From contig NZ_AEWH01000068.1 in NCBI RefSeq assembly GCF_000190475.1, forward strand, positions 62,001-126,000: DNA of 64,000 nucleotides. Direction: 5' to 3'. The translations under genes and the position numbers were made by a program. Shown here piece after piece: positions 10,621-20,105 of this stretch (its first letter is position 1; every line of letters begins with the position of its first letter). The notes beneath the pieces were generated by a model. That model made no database searches. It saw nothing but the letters and a program-made list of their open reading frames with translations, and was not told where the DNA came from. This stretch comes from Ornithinibacillus scapharcae TW25. GTDB taxonomy: Bacteria > Bacillota > Bacilli > Bacillales > Amphibacillaceae.

Positions 10621-11100
10621 CTGAAAAATAAAAACACATTAACTGCCTATATTTTAATTGGAATTGGAGCCTACTTTCTATTTAGACAGCTAAAACTACC
10701 AATCTTTACGGACTTCTATTCCTGGCCAACCATATTAATAATTATCGGTTTAGCACTCTTAGTTTATGGATTTCAATCGAAGGACTATAATCATTTATTT
10801 AATGGGACAATTATTCTTGGATTAGGTCTTCATTTTCATGGAACGAGACATTATAGCTTTTGGATTGATCACTGGGCAATGTATCCGTTAATTGTAGGAA
10901 TCGCCTTTTTGGTACGGTATTTAAAAACAAAGCAAGGTCTAATTCCTGGACTAATTTTAATCATATTCTCATGTGTTCTGATCTTTTCCATCAATATGCC
11001 TAGCTGGTTTGGTTGGTTTTATGATATAGTTCATTTTATTAATCTATACTGGCCGATTGTTTTAATCGGATTAGGGATATTCTTATTAAAGAAAAAATAA
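10621..11100 (+). CDS. Membrane protein with LiaI/LiaF-type transmembrane region
   Basis: About 160 residues with six to seven short hydrophobic helices and repeated Trp-Pro motifs (SWPTILIIIGLALLVYG, YWPIVLIGLGIFLL) that resemble the small transmembrane domain of LiaI/LiaF and related cell-envelope stress proteins. This assignment is by pattern only. The ribosome binding site GGGGTGAT at about 10609-10616 is correctly spaced only for a CTG at 10621; the GTG at 10612 lies within the site itself. So the start is probably CTG (MKNKNTLTAYILIG). It is divergent from hemA and is followed by a perfect bidirectional terminator. B. subtilis has a membrane protein gene, ysxD, near this position, but I see no clear homology. 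Confidence 0.72.
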   Translation: MKNKNTLTAYILIGIGAYFLFRQLKLPIFTDFYSWPTILIIIGLALLVYGFQSKDYNHLFNGTIILGLGLHFHGTRHYSFWIDHWAMYPLIVGIAFLVRYLKTKQGLIPGLILIIFSCVLIFSINMPSWFGWFYDIVHFINLYWPIVLIGLGIFLLKKK

Positions 11101-11140
11101 AGAGACTTTCTAGGGTTATTATTCCCTAGAAAGTCTCTTT
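11099..11140. terminator. Bidirectional terminator between the 10621 gene and the ABC operon
   Basis: Perfect arms AAAGAGACTTTCTAGGG and CCCTAGAAAGTCTCTTT around an 8-nt loop, with T/A tracts on both sides. It serves the convergent rightward and leftward genes. Confidence 0.92.
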
Positions 11141-11141
11141 T

Positions 11142-11881
11142 CTATAAGATAGAGCCTAAAAACTCTTTGGTTCGTTTTTCCTTGGGCTGATCAAAAATCT
11201 CTTCTGGATGACCGTACTCGACAATTTTGCCATCATGCATATACACAACCCAATCGGCTACTTCTTTGGCAAACCCCATTTCATGCGTTACAACCACCAT
11301 TGTCATCCCTTCTTCTGCCAATTCTTTCATGGTTGCCAGTACTTCGCCAACTAATTCCGGATCGAGTGCTGAAGTTGGCTCATCAAACAACATAACATCA
11401 GGTTTCATCGCTAAAGATCTCGCTATAGCTACACGTTGTTTTTGACCTCCAGACAATGTCGATGGATATACATCATATTTGTCACTAAGTCCGACTTTGT
11501 CCAGTAAGGCTTTCCCTTCTTTAATTGCTTGTTTCTTAGGTATTTTTTTACATGAATAGGTGCCTCGATGATATTTTCCAGAACAGTTTTATGTGGGAAT
11601 AGATTAAAATGCTGAAATACCATACCAATACGTTGTCTTACTTGATTTAAGTTATGGGTTTCTTTCTCAATTTTTTCATCTTCAAGATATATAGCACCAT
11701 TATCTTTAAACTCCAAAAAATTCAAGCAACGAAGTAATGTGCTTTTCCCTGATCCACTAGCACCAATTAATACTACTACATCACTTTCATCCACAGCTAA
11801 ATCAATATCCTTTAATACATGCAAATCTCCAAATGATTTATTTAATTTCGCCACTCTTAATATTTCTTTGTTCGTCAACAT
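11142..11881 (-). pseudogene. Polar amino acid ABC transporter ATPase, frameshifted
   Basis: ATP-binding subunit of a GlnQ/TcyC-type importer, split over two frames. Frame one (from 11881) has Walker A GASGSGKST and runs to APIHVKK. Frame two (to 11142) has the signature [17 protein letters not shown], Walker [15 protein letters not shown] and the switch His in [14 protein letters not shown]. The break is at a run of seven T (seven A in the coding strand) at 11543-11549. One more A restores a continuous product of about 246 residues reading [17 protein letters not shown]. Both halves are otherwise intact, so a single-base sequence error or very recent mutation is likelier than an old pseudogene. 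It is 9 bp from its permease gene. Confidence 0.9.
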
Positions 11882-11890
11882 AACTCCTCC

Positions 11891-12598
11891 CTAATCACTC
11901 TTGGCCATCCTTTTTTCAATAACATTCACGACCGCGGTTAAAACCAATACAATCACGAGGTAATATACTGCGACAACTATATAGAAGGTCAGAAAATCAA
12001 ATGAGTTAGAACCAAGCGAGCTTGATACGCCAAATAACTCCTGGGCCCCTATAAAGGAAACTAAAGAAGAGTCTTTGATACCAATAATAAACTGATTTCC
12101 TAGTGATGGTACAGCTCTACGAAATGCCTGTGGTAGAATAATTCTTCTCATCGTTTGAAACTTCGTCATGCCAAGGGAACTACCGGCTTCCATTTGTCCC
12201 TTATCAATCGACTGAATAGCACCTCGAATTATTTCCGCAATGTATGCGCCACTATGAATGGCTAAACCAATCACTCCCGCCCAGAATGGGGGAATAATAA
12301 TAAATTCAACCAAACCATAATATAATACAAAAATTTGTACAATTAATGGTGTACCACGGATAATCCAAATGTACGCATCCGCTATCCATTCCAATGGTTT
12401 AAACTTTGATATTTTTAATATCGCAAAAAACAAACCAATGACAAATGCGATTAATAATGAGGCAGCAGATAACTTTAATGTTAACCATAGCCCTTCCAAA
12501 AATAAATCATAACTACTAGTAAACGCACTCCAAAAATGTGACACGCTATCTATTATCTTGTCTAAAAACTGCGGCAAGTGTTCCAACTCCTTATGCAA
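11891..12598 (-). CDS. Polar amino acid ABC transporter permease
   Basis: Membrane subunit (235 residues) of a His/Glu/Gln/Arg/cystine-type importer. Five or so transmembrane helices and the EAA loop (IDKGQMEAGSSLGMTKFQTMRRIILPQA) that contacts the ATPase are clear; TPLIVQIFVLYYGL is typical of the HisM/GlnP family. It lies between the substrate-binding lipoprotein gene (13-bp gap) and the frameshifted ATPase gene. The exact amino acid cannot be told from sequence alone. Confidence 0.93.
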   Translation of the reverse strand: MHKELEHLPQFLDKIIDSVSHFWSAFTSSYDLFLEGLWLTLKLSAASLLIAFVIGLFFAILKISKFKPLEWIADAYIWIIRGTPLIVQIFVLYYGLVEFIIIPPFWAGVIGLAIHSGAYIAEIIRGAIQSIDKGQMEAGSSLGMTKFQTMRRIILPQAFRRAVPSLGNQFIIGIKDSSLVSFIGAQELFGVSSSLGSNSFDFLTFYIVVAVYYLVIVLVLTAVVNVIEKRMAKSD

Positions 12599-12610
12599 TT
12601 CATTCCCAAA

Positions 12611-13429
12611 CTACTCTAGCTCCTCTGGTTCTTGTGTAACATCGACACCTATCCACTCTTCAGACAACTTCGCCAATTCTCCACTTTCTTTAAGCTCTTG
12701 AAGTGCTTCATTAATTGCTTCTAATAGTTTTTCATTTTCTTTATTGACCGCTATTCCTTGTTCACTAATTCCAAGTTGTCCTTTATTTTCTATCTCAAGT
12801 CCATTTTGAATGGCTGTTTGACCTGTAATGTCATCCGTTATCACGGCATCATGATGCCCAGAGGCAAGTGATTGCAAAGCAACTACATCACTATCGACCT
12901 GAGGAATGTTATCCGTATATTCCTTTGCTATTTCAACATATGTAGATCCCCTAGATACAGAAATTTCTTTTCCTTGAAGATCTTCTACTGACGATATATC
13001 ACTATCTTTCCTTGTATAGATTACAGGGCCAGAGTAATAATAGGGTGCAGTGAAATTGACCTTTTCTAATCGTTCTTCCGTTATTGTATGGCTTGCCACT
13101 GCAATATCATAACGACCTTCATTAACTCCTGTTACAATACCCGAAAACTTTGCCTTTTGTTGAACGGGTTCTAACCCTAAATGCTCAGCAATTGCTTCTG
13201 CAACGGCAATATCATATCCTACCATCTTATTACCTTCCATATAGCTAAACGGTTTGAATTCACCAGAAGCCGCAAAAATAAGTTTACCGTCCTCAACCAG
13301 ATTATATTCGGAATCTGTACTGTGTTTGCTATCTGAGGTTGTCTCGTTAGCTTCATCTGAATCACTTCCACAAGCAGCAAGAACTAACGAAAATAAAGCG
13401 AAAAAAAGTATAATTTTCAGTTTTCTCAT
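12611..13429 (-). CDS. Amino acid ABC transporter substrate-binding lipoprotein
   Basis: Family 3 solute-binding protein for a polar amino acid. From the ATG at 13429 it starts MRKLKIILFFALFSLVLAAC, a lipoprotein signal with lipobox LAAC, so it should be lipid-anchored outside the membrane. A Ser/Asp/Glu-rich linker follows, then the binding fold (GKLIFAASGEFKPFSYMEGN, VGYDIAVAEAIAEHLGLE, FTAPYYYSGP). The ATG seven codons earlier (13450) would extend the N-region and has no ribosome binding site. It is first gene of the importer operon; a TATACT box at 13499-13504 on the minus strand may be its -10 element. Confidence 0.93.
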   Translation of the reverse strand: MRKLKIILFFALFSLVLAACGSDSDEANETTSDSKHSTDSEYNLVEDGKLIFAASGEFKPFSYMEGNKMVGYDIAVAEAIAEHLGLEPVQQKAKFSGIVTGVNEGRYDIAVASHTITEERLEKVNFTAPYYYSGPVIYTRKDSDISSVEDLQGKEISVSRGSTYVEIAKEYTDNIPQVDSDVVALQSLASGHHDAVITDDITGQTAIQNGLEIENKGQLGISEQGIAVNKENEKLLEAINEALQELKESGELAKLSEEWIGVDVTQEPEELE

Positions 13430-13644
13430 AAGATAATAAAACCCTTTCATGATTTATTTGAAATGAATAGAGCGTCCCCTAGTCACTTCTACCTTAAAAG
13501 TATAACAAGTAATCCAAAGGACAACTAATTACGAATAGTCTGATAAATCGAGCTACAGAAGGAAATGAAGCTATATCGTAAAAATAACTAAAAAATCCTT
13601 ATAAATACTATCTGATCCTAACAGATACTCAATAATTTGGGCGA

Positions 13645-13673
13645 TGGGACAAGTGGACAGGTCCCCTGTCCCA
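13645..13673. repeat. REP-like palindrome, copy 1
   Basis: Arms TGGGACA (13645-13651) and TGTCCCA (13667-13673) enclose GTGGACAGGTCCCC. A related copy in opposite orientation lies at 13771-13798. Elements of this GGGACA/TGTCCC kind are common between genes in Bacillaceae genomes; that is general knowledge, not something this window can show. Confidence 0.7.
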
Positions 13674-13697
13674 AAAATGCTTGTCCTCCGGGAATCA

Positions 13698-13734
13698 AAA
13701 AAGCACTGGGAGTATTTTCTCTCCTCAGTGCTTC
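13698..13734 (-). terminator. Terminator after ysxC
   Basis: Arms AAGCACTGAGGAG and CTCCCAGTGCTT on the minus strand are followed by six T. It lies 70 bp beyond the ysxC stop, between the two REP-like copies. Confidence 0.85.
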
Positions 13735-13770
13735 GATAACCCATCCTAGTCGATGATGGCTTATTTAAAT

Positions 13771-13798
13771 TGGACAGTGGGACAAGGGACCTGTGAAC
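13771..13798. repeat. REP-like element, copy 2 (inverted, degenerate)
   Basis: TGGACAGTGGGACAAGGGACCTGTG matches the reverse complement of copy 1 in its GGGACA-GGGACCTGT core. With copy 1 it brackets the ysxC terminator. The whole gap 13451-13806 otherwise holds only the possible promoter of the importer operon and no gene that I can see. Confidence 0.6.
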
Positions 13799-13806
13799 TA
13801 TGCCCC

Positions 13807-14388
13807 TTACAAGTACTTTTTAAGAATGCCCCATGCTTCGTCTTTACCTTCTCCTGTTTCAGATGAGAATGGTAAGATTAGGTCTCCTTTGTCCATTTGT
13901 AGTGTGTTTATTGTTCGTTTGATATGCTGTGCTCGTTTTCCTTTAGGAATCTTATCTAACTTTGTTGCGATTACGACAACAGGTAGTTCAAAATGCTTCA
14001 GAAATTCATACATTTGAATGTCATCCCTTGTCGGTTCATGTCGAATATCAGTAATAAGGAGTACAGCCTTCAATGTTTGTCTCGTCTGAAAGTATTCCTC
14101 CATCATTTTGCCCCATTTTTCTCGTTCGGTTTTCGATACTTTTGCATAGCCATAACCTGGGACGTCAACAAAATAAAATGCATCATTAATTCGATAAAAA
14201 TTTAATGTTTGCGTTTTACCTGGTTTTGAAGATGTTCGAGCTAAATTTTTACGATTAATTAATTTGTTAATGAAAGATGATTTCCCCACGTTGGAACGAC
14301 CTGCTAAGGCAATTTCAGGTAATTGGTCATTGGGATATTGTTTTTGACTTACTGCACTAATTACTATTTCTGCGTTTGTTACTTTCAT
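13807..14388 (-). CDS. ysxC: Ribosome biogenesis GTPase YsxC/EngB
   Basis: Small essential GTPase that helps assemble the 50S ribosomal subunit. The 193-residue product has G1 [10 protein letters not shown]3 [11 protein letters not shown] and G4 TKLDKIPKG in order. I choose the ATG at 14388 because GGAGGAG lies 5-6 nt upstream; an earlier start at 14409 has none. The gene begins 32 bp inside the 3' end of lonA, the usual lonA-ysxC coupling. It is followed by a terminator at 13698-13734. Confidence 0.96.
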   Translation of the reverse strand: MKVTNAEIVISAVSQKQYPNDQLPEIALAGRSNVGKSSFINKLINRKNLARTSSKPGKTQTLNFYRINDAFYFVDVPGYGYAKVSKTEREKWGKMMEEYFQTRQTLKAVLLITDIRHEPTRDDIQMYEFLKHFELPVVVIATKLDKIPKGKRAQHIKRTINTLQMDKGDLILPFSSETGEGKDEAWGILKKYL

Positions 14389-16705
14389 GTTTCTCCTCCA
14401 ATAGGGCATGCTTCAATACCTGGTCCAGATGATTAACTGGTATAAAGGTTAGTTCATTGCGGACACTTTCAGGTATATCATCTAAATCTTTTTTATTATC
14501 TTCAGGAAAAATAATCGTCGTAATACCTGCACGGTGAGCACTTAAGGACTTCTCTTTTAATCCACCAATTGGTAGAACTCTTCCGCGTAATGTTATTTCC
14601 CCTGTCATTGCTACTTCTTTTTTCACTGCTCGTTCCGATAAGGCGGAAACAAGTGCAGTTGCCATTGTGATCCCAGCTGATGGTCCGTCTTTTGGCGTAG
14701 CACCTTCAGGAACATGGATATGAATATCATATTTTTCATGAAAATCTGGCTCAATACCGAGTTCCTCTGCTCTAGAGCGAATGTAACTAAAAGCTGCTTG
14801 GGCAGATTCACGCATCACATCACCGAGTTTACCCGTTAATGTGAGTTTACCTTTACCAGGATAATGAGACACTTCTATCGACAGTGTATCCCCACCAACA
14901 CTCGTATAAGCTAGACCAGTTGCTGCACCAATCTGATCTTCTTTTTCCATTTGGCCATAACGGAAGATTGGTTTTCCTAGCAACTCCTCTAAACTCTTTT
15001 CTGTTACGACAACTCGTTTTTTCTCATCAGAAACAATTAATTTCGCAGCTTTTCTACATATTTTCGCAATTTGTCTCTCAAGCGTACGCACGCCAGCTTC
15101 CCTTGTATAGAGACGAATTAACTTTAGTAAAGCTTCGTCTCGAATTTGTAAATTACTTTTCTTTAAACCATTTTCTTTTAATTGTTTCTGTACAAGGTGC
15201 TCCTTCGCTATATGGAGCTTTTCAATCTCTGTATAGCCGGATAGTGAAATTAACTCCATACGGTCCAGTAACGGTCCTGGAATGTTATTTACATAGTTTG
15301 CTGTTGCAATAAATAAGACATTTGATAAGTCGTAAGGCTCTTCAATAAAATGGTCACTAAAGCTATTATTTTGTTCTGGATCTAGTACCTCAAGCATTGC
15401 AGATGACGGATCTCCACGGAAATCGTTGGACATCTTATCAATCTCATCAAGCAAGAAAACTGGATTGATGGTCTTCGCTTTTTTCATACCTTGAATAATT
15501 CTTCCAGGCATTGCCCCGATATAAGTTCTGCGATGGCCTCTTATTTCAGCTTCATCACGGACACCACCTAATGATATCCGGACAAAATGTCGATTGACTG
15601 ATTTTGCTATAGACCTCGCTAATGAGGTTTTACCGACACCTGGAGGGCCAACTAAACATAAAATCGGACCTTTAATGGAGTTTGTTAGTTTCTGTACTGC
15701 TAAGTACTCCAAAATACGCTCCTTCACTTTTCCAAGCCCATAATGGTCTTTGTCAAGAATCTCTTGGGCATGGTTGATTTCGATTGTATCCTGTGACATT
15801 TCTGTCCAAGGTAATGTAATAAGCCATTCCAAGTAATTTCGTATGACAGAGCTTTCCGCAGATGATTGCGGTACTTTTTCGTATCGACCTAATTCCTTTA
15901 GTGCAACCTCTAAAATACGTTCTGGCATATTGGATTTTTCAATCTTTTCTCGTAGATCGCTTACCTCTCCAGATTTCCCATCCTTATCGCCTAGCTCCTT
16001 TTGTATCGCTTTTAGCTGTTCACGTAAATAATATTCCTTTTGTGTCTTTTCCATAGAGGATTTTACACGTTGTCCAATTTTTCTCTCGAGGTCTAACACT
16101 TTCTTTTCATTTGAAATTAAATTTATTAAATGCTTTAGCCTTTTTTGTGTATTCAATATTTCAAGTATTTCTTGTTTTTCTCGCATCTTAAGGGAAAGAT
16201 GGGAAGTAATAATATCCGCCATTCTTCCAGGTTCCTCAATATCTGTAACCGACATAAGCGTTTCTTTTGTGATTTTTCGAGAGACTTTTACATATTGTTC
16301 AAATTGCTTAAGAATACTGCGCATTAAAGCCTCTTCTTCAAGACTGTCACCAGGTATATCATGTAATTCCTGTACCTCAACAATAAATTCATTATCCTCA
16401 TCAACAAATCGAATAATCTCAGCTCGATGCAACCCTTCTACAAGAACCCGAAATGTTCCATTAGGAAGCTTCAACATTTGTTTAATTTTCGCTAATGTAC
16501 CAACTCGATAGATTTCTTCCGGCTTGGGTTCTTCAACACTTTCCTTCTTCTGAGCTGCTAAGAAGATTATTTGATCGTCAACCATTGCTTTTTCCAATGC
16601 AGCAACAGATTTATCTCTTCCTACATCCAGATGGAGTACCATCGTTGGAAACATTAATAAACCACGTAATGGGAGGAGGGGAACTTGTTTTGAATCATTT
16701 GTCAT
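14357..16705 (-). CDS. lonA: ATP-dependent protease LonA
   Basis: Cytoplasmic AAA+ serine protease of 782 residues. The N-terminal substrate domain starts [22 protein letters not shown]. Walker A is GPPGVGKTS, and the [22 protein letters not shown] loop follows in the AAA+ module. The protease domain holds catalytic Ser676 ([12 protein letters not shown]) and Lys719 (GGLKEKS). A TTTACA/TAAAAT promoter with 17-bp spacing lies at 16757-16785, and GGAGG precedes the ATG. In B. subtilis lonB lies between clpX and lonA; here only 247 bp without a gene separate them. Confidence 0.98.
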   Translation of the reverse strand: MTNDSKQVPLLPLRGLLMFPTMVLHLDVGRDKSVAALEKAMVDDQIIFLAAQKKESVEEPKPEEIYRVGTLAKIKQMLKLPNGTFRVLVEGLHRAEIIRFVDEDNEFIVEVQELHDIPGDSLEEEALMRSILKQFEQYVKVSRKITKETLMSVTDIEEPGRMADIITSHLSLKMREKQEILEILNTQKRLKHLINLISNEKKVLDLERKIGQRVKSSMEKTQKEYYLREQLKAIQKELGDKDGKSGEVSDLREKIEKSNMPERILEVALKELGRYEKVPQSSAESSVIRNYLEWLITLPWTEMSQDTIEINHAQEILDKDHYGLGKVKERILEYLAVQKLTNSIKGPILCLVGPPGVGKTSLARSIAKSVNRHFVRISLGGVRDEAEIRGHRRTYIGAMPGRIIQGMKKAKTINPVFLLDEIDKMSNDFRGDPSSAMLEVLDPEQNNSFSDHFIEEPYDLSNVLFIATANYVNNIPGPLLDRMELISLSGYTEIEKLHIAKEHLVQKQLKENGLKKSNLQIRDEALLKLIRLYTREAGVRTLERQIAKICRKAAKLIVSDEKKRVVVTEKSLEELLGKPIFRYGQMEKEDQIGAATGLAYTSVGGDTLSIEVSHYPGKGKLTLTGKLGDVMRESAQAAFSYIRSRAEELGIEPDFHEKYDIHIHVPEGATPKDGPSAGITMATALVSALSERAVKKEVAMTGEITLRGRVLPIGGLKEKSLSAHRAGITTIIFPEDNKKDLDDIPESVRNELTFIPVNHLDQVLKHALLEEKHESNKRRNSN

Positions 16706-16756
16706 ATGTATGTACCTCCGTAATTCTTTTTCAAACTAATATGTATATACCCTTAA

Positions 16757-16785
16757 ATTTTATAGAAGTGTTATTGCTTTGTAAA
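16757..16785 (-). promoter_or_regulatory. Sigma-A promoter of lonA
   Basis: On the minus strand, TTTACA (16780-16785), a 17-bp spacer and TAAAAT (16757-16762) lie 52 bp before the lonA ATG. No CtsR-type direct repeat was seen. Confidence 0.65.
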
Positions 16786-16870
16786 ATAGAAAGGCATTTT
16801 AATCCGGATTATTACTGGTAGTTTACCCTGCATAAAGAAAACTAATTCTTTTTCAAGTATATATAGAAAA

Positions 16871-16934
16871 GGGCTAACTAGGTTCTTTAGATCCACATCA
16901 GATAAATATCTGGTTGGAGAAAGCCTAGTCAGCC
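16871..16934 (-). terminator. Terminator after clpX
   Basis: Outer arms GGCTGACTAGGCTTTCT and AGAACCTAGTTAGCC enclose a second hairpin (CCAACCAGATA with its partner), followed on the minus strand by TTTTCTATATAT. It separates clpX from lonA. Confidence 0.85.
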
Positions 16935-16952
16935 TCATTTACTTAGTTTTCT

Positions 16953-18230
16953 TTAGGCACTTTCTTTTGGTAACTTGGTGATTTCCTCTGTTACTGTTCC
17001 ATCTTTAAAATACAACTTTGGACTACCGTTATCATTAAGAACCGTATCTTTCGTGATAACACATCTTGCAATATCTTCTCTTGATGGAAGCTCAAACATA
17101 ACATCAAGCATAATTGATTCGATAATAGAACGTAAGCCTCGAGCACCAGTATTTCGTTCTATTGCCTTCTTCGCAATTTCCGTTAGCGCATCTTCTTCAA
17201 ATTCCAGTTCGACATTATCTATCTGGAATAGCTTTTGGTATTGTTTAACAAGTGCATTTTTTGGCTTCGTCAAAATCTCTACCAATGCCTCTTCATCTAA
17301 TGGTTCAAGGCTTCCAATAACCGGAAGTCTTCCAATAAATTCTGGAATTAAACCATATCGATGTAAGTCCTCTGGTAATACTTTAGCAAGTAATTGACCT
17401 TTATCTAGCTCTTCTTGCTTTTCATTTGAACCAAAACCAATTACTTTTTTACCAAGTCTTCTTTTAATTACCTGTTCAATCCCGTCAAATGCACCACCAC
17501 AGATGAACAATATATTCGTTGTATCAATCTGAATGAACTCTTGATGTGGGTGCTTACGACCACCTTGTGGCGGAACACTAGCAACTGTACCTTCAAGGAT
17601 TTTTAAAAGAGCTTGCTGTACACCTTCACCAGATACATCTCTTGTAATGGATGGATTTTCTGATTTACGTGCAACCTTGTCTATTTCATCAATATAAATA
17701 ATTCCTTTTTCTGCTTTTTCGATATCGTAGTCAGCAGCCTGGATTAATTTTAAAAGAATGTTTTCAACATCCTCCCCAACATAACCTGCTTCTGTTAGAG
17801 ATGTCGCATCAGCCATTGCAAATGGTACATTTAGAATTCTGGCTAATGTTTGTGCTAATAACGTTTTACCACTTCCTGTTGGCCCTATCATCGCAATATT
17901 GCTTTTTGAAAGTTCTACATCATCACTGCTCTTTGGTGAATTAATACGCTTATAGTGATTATAAACTGCAACAGAAAGGTTCTTCTTCGCTTTCTCTTGT
18001 CCAATGACATAATCATCAAGGATTTCACATATTTCTCTTGGCTTAGGAACTTCTTTAAATTCCATTTCTTCTTCTGTACCAAGTTCTTCTTCTACAATTT
18101 CAGTACATAATTCAATACATTCATCACATATATATACACCAGGACCAGCAACTAGTTTACGTACTTGTTCTTGACTTTTTCCACAAAAAGAACATTTTAG
18201 TTGTCCTTTTTCATCATTAAATTTGAACAT
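16953..18230 (-). CDS. clpX: ClpX, unfoldase subunit of the ClpXP protease
   Basis: AAA+ unfoldase (425 residues) that feeds substrates to ClpP. The N-terminal zinc domain has Cys13, Cys16, Cys35 and Cys38; Walker A is GPTGSGKT at 116-123; Walker B is [16 protein letters not shown]; the IGF loop that docks ClpP is in [18 protein letters not shown] precedes the ATG, and a sigma-A promoter with extended -10 lies at 18289-18316. clpX sits between tig and lonA as in other Bacillaceae, but is separated from both by terminators. Confidence 0.98.
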   Translation of the reverse strand: MFKFNDEKGQLKCSFCGKSQEQVRKLVAGPGVYICDECIELCTEIVEEELGTEEEMEFKEVPKPREICEILDDYVIGQEKAKKNLSVAVYNHYKRINSPKSSDDVELSKSNIAMIGPTGSGKTLLAQTLARILNVPFAMADATSLTEAGYVGEDVENILLKLIQAADYDIEKAEKGIIYIDEIDKVARKSENPSITRDVSGEGVQQALLKILEGTVASVPPQGGRKHPHQEFIQIDTTNILFICGGAFDGIEQVIKRRLGKKVIGFGSNEKQEELDKGQLLAKVLPEDLHRYGLIPEFIGRLPVIGSLEPLDEEALVEILTKPKNALVKQYQKLFQIDNVELEFEEDALTEIAKKAIERNTGARGLRSIIESIMLDVMFELPSREDIARCVITKDTVLNDNGSPKLYFKDGTVTEEITKLPKESA

Positions 18231-18288
18231 TTAATTTTCACCCCTAAAGTTTCAATCAGATAACGAAAAACGCTAAGTTATAATAGTT

Positions 18289-18316
18289 ATCATATCAGAT
18301 GCTGTTTTGAAAACAA
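18289..18316 (-). promoter_or_regulatory. Sigma-A promoter of clpX
   Basis: Minus strand: TTGTTT (18311-18316), 16-bp spacer, and TATGAT (18289-18294) with an extended TGA before it. It lies 59 bp upstream of the clpX ATG. Confidence 0.7.
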
Positions 18317-18619
18317 AATAATATACTCTATCCCCCATGCATAAGCCATTTAGAGAGCATAATATATTTTGCATCCCATTCTTAAGCAATCTGTTTCGTT
18401 AAAAAATTATTAATTTAGTTTAGTATATGTCACTATGCCCAATAAAATTGACAATGATTCATCAATATAGCTACTTAATCATACTAAAATACAGATAAAA
18501 TTACGAAGGAAAAGGTCTTTGATAGATAAATAGGTTTTTATACAGCTCGTGGTTCTTCATCTTGCATAAGAATGTAGGATATTATTCTCGTTGTGGGATA
18601 TCTACTATTCGTAAAAAAA
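18317..18619. other. Gene-free, AT-rich stretch between clpX promoter and tig terminator
   Basis: I see no ORF with a ribosome binding site, no RNA gene and no long inverted repeat here on either strand. Confidence 0.6.
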
Positions 18620-18643
18620 CAAGGTACGAATATTCGCACCTTG
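18620..18643 (-). terminator. Terminator after tig
   Basis: CAAGGTGCGAATATTCGTACCTTG folds into an 11-bp stem and is followed on the minus strand by seven T. Confidence 0.9.
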
Positions 18644-18668
18644 CTCTAAGTTGTTTATTCAGTATTCT

Positions 18669-19957
18669 TTACGCAGCAGTTTTGCTGTTATCTACTAAAA
18701 AGTCAATTGCTTTACGGAATAATAAATCTTCTTTAATAGCGTCCGTATTACCGCCAAGCATTTGAGTTAATTGCTCAGTATCTACACCGTACATAGCTGC
18801 CATATTATCTAGTTCAGCAGTAACATCTTCCTCAGTAACTTCAAGATTTTCTGCTTTAATAATAGCTTCTAAAGTAAGGTTTGTTTTTACACGCTTACCA
18901 GCATCTTCGCGCATTTGATCTTTCAACGCAGTCTCGTCTTGACCAGAGAATTGATAGTATAGATCAAGTGTCATGCCTTGCATTTGTAAGCGTTGTTCAA
19001 ATTCACGCATCATACGGTCTAATTCCGTATCAACCATTACCTCAGGAATTTCAACCTCAGCATTGTCAGACGCTTTGTTAATTAAATCTTCACGTTTTGC
19101 ATTATCAGCACTTTGTTTCTTTTCTGCTTCAAGCTCTTCACGTTTTTTCGTTTTTAATTCTTCAAGCGTTTCTACTTCATCATCCACATCTTTAGCGAAT
19201 TCATCATCAAGTTCAGGAAGTTCTTTAGACTTGATTTCATGAACTGTAACTTTAAATGTTGCCTCTTTACCTGCTAAGTCTTCTGCATGATAATCCTCTG
19301 GGAAAGTAACCTTAATTTCTGTTTCCACCCCAACTTCTTTACCTACTAATTGCTCTTCAAAACCTGGAATAAATTGGCCAGAACCGATTTCTAGAGAATG
19401 GTTCTCACCTTTTCCACCTTCAAATGCAACATCACCAAGGAAACCTTCGAAGTCGATTACAGCAGTATCGCCTTCTTCAACAGTTCCTTCTTCTTTAACA
19501 ACTAGCTCAGCATGACGCTCTCTTAGTTGTTGTAATTCAGCATCAACATCCTCATCTGTTACCGTAACATCTATTTCCTCTACTTCAAGACCTTTGTACT
19601 CACCAAGCTTAACTTCTGGCTTAACCGTAACTTCAGCAGTGAATACAACTGGTTTACCTCTTTCGATATCTTCAAGGTCAATGCTTGGTTGATCGATAGG
19701 ATCGATTCCAGCTTCATCGATAGCTTTTACATAAGCTTCAGGTAATACAATATCGATTGCATCTTGGTACAATGCTTCTACACCAAATCGTTTTTCAAAG
19801 ATTGGGCGAGGCATTTTACCTTTACGGAACCCTGGAACTTGAACCGTTTTTACCACTTTCGTGAAGGCTTTATCTAAAGCAACTTCAAATTCTTCTGGTG
19901 TAACTTCAAATGTTAATACACCTTCGTTACCTTCTTTTTTTCCCATTTTACTGACAT
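18669..19957 (-). CDS. tig: Trigger factor, with a frameshift at codons 6-8
   Basis: Ribosome-bound chaperone and peptidyl-prolyl isomerase of about 429 residues. Domains in order: ribosome-binding domain with the signature [14 protein letters not shown] domain ([32 protein letters not shown]), and C-terminal chaperone arm ([18 protein letters not shown]). The ATG at 19957 has GGAGGG upstream and starts MSVKWEKK, the known TF N-terminus, but then leaves frame at a run of seven A (19935-19941) and stops after 14 codons. An eighth A gives [16 protein letters not shown], joining the long frame exactly. The only ATG in the long frame (19946) has no ribosome binding site. A one-base sequence error is the simplest reading. 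Confidence 0.95.
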
Positions 19958-20105
19958 ATGTTTCCCTCCAAAATCTATTATTTCCATTAACTACTTAAAT
20001 TCATTAATTAGATTTACTAAGTATTCATAACTACTTTTTAAAATTTGCAACCATCTTATTATATCATAATTACTTACCCTTTCAAGAAATAAGCTAAAGT
20101 TTCTC

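Noticed and set aside
13451-13806. Insertion sequence or attachment site
   Set aside because: No transposase or integrase frame and no target-site duplication was seen; only short palindromes and a terminator.
14884-15312. Rightward 142-codon ORF
   Set aside because: Shadow of lonA on the other strand; no ribosome binding site and a Leu/His-rich composition typical of antisense frames.
16975-17397. Rightward 140-codon ORF
   Set aside because: Shadow of clpX, Ser-rich antisense frame with no start signal.
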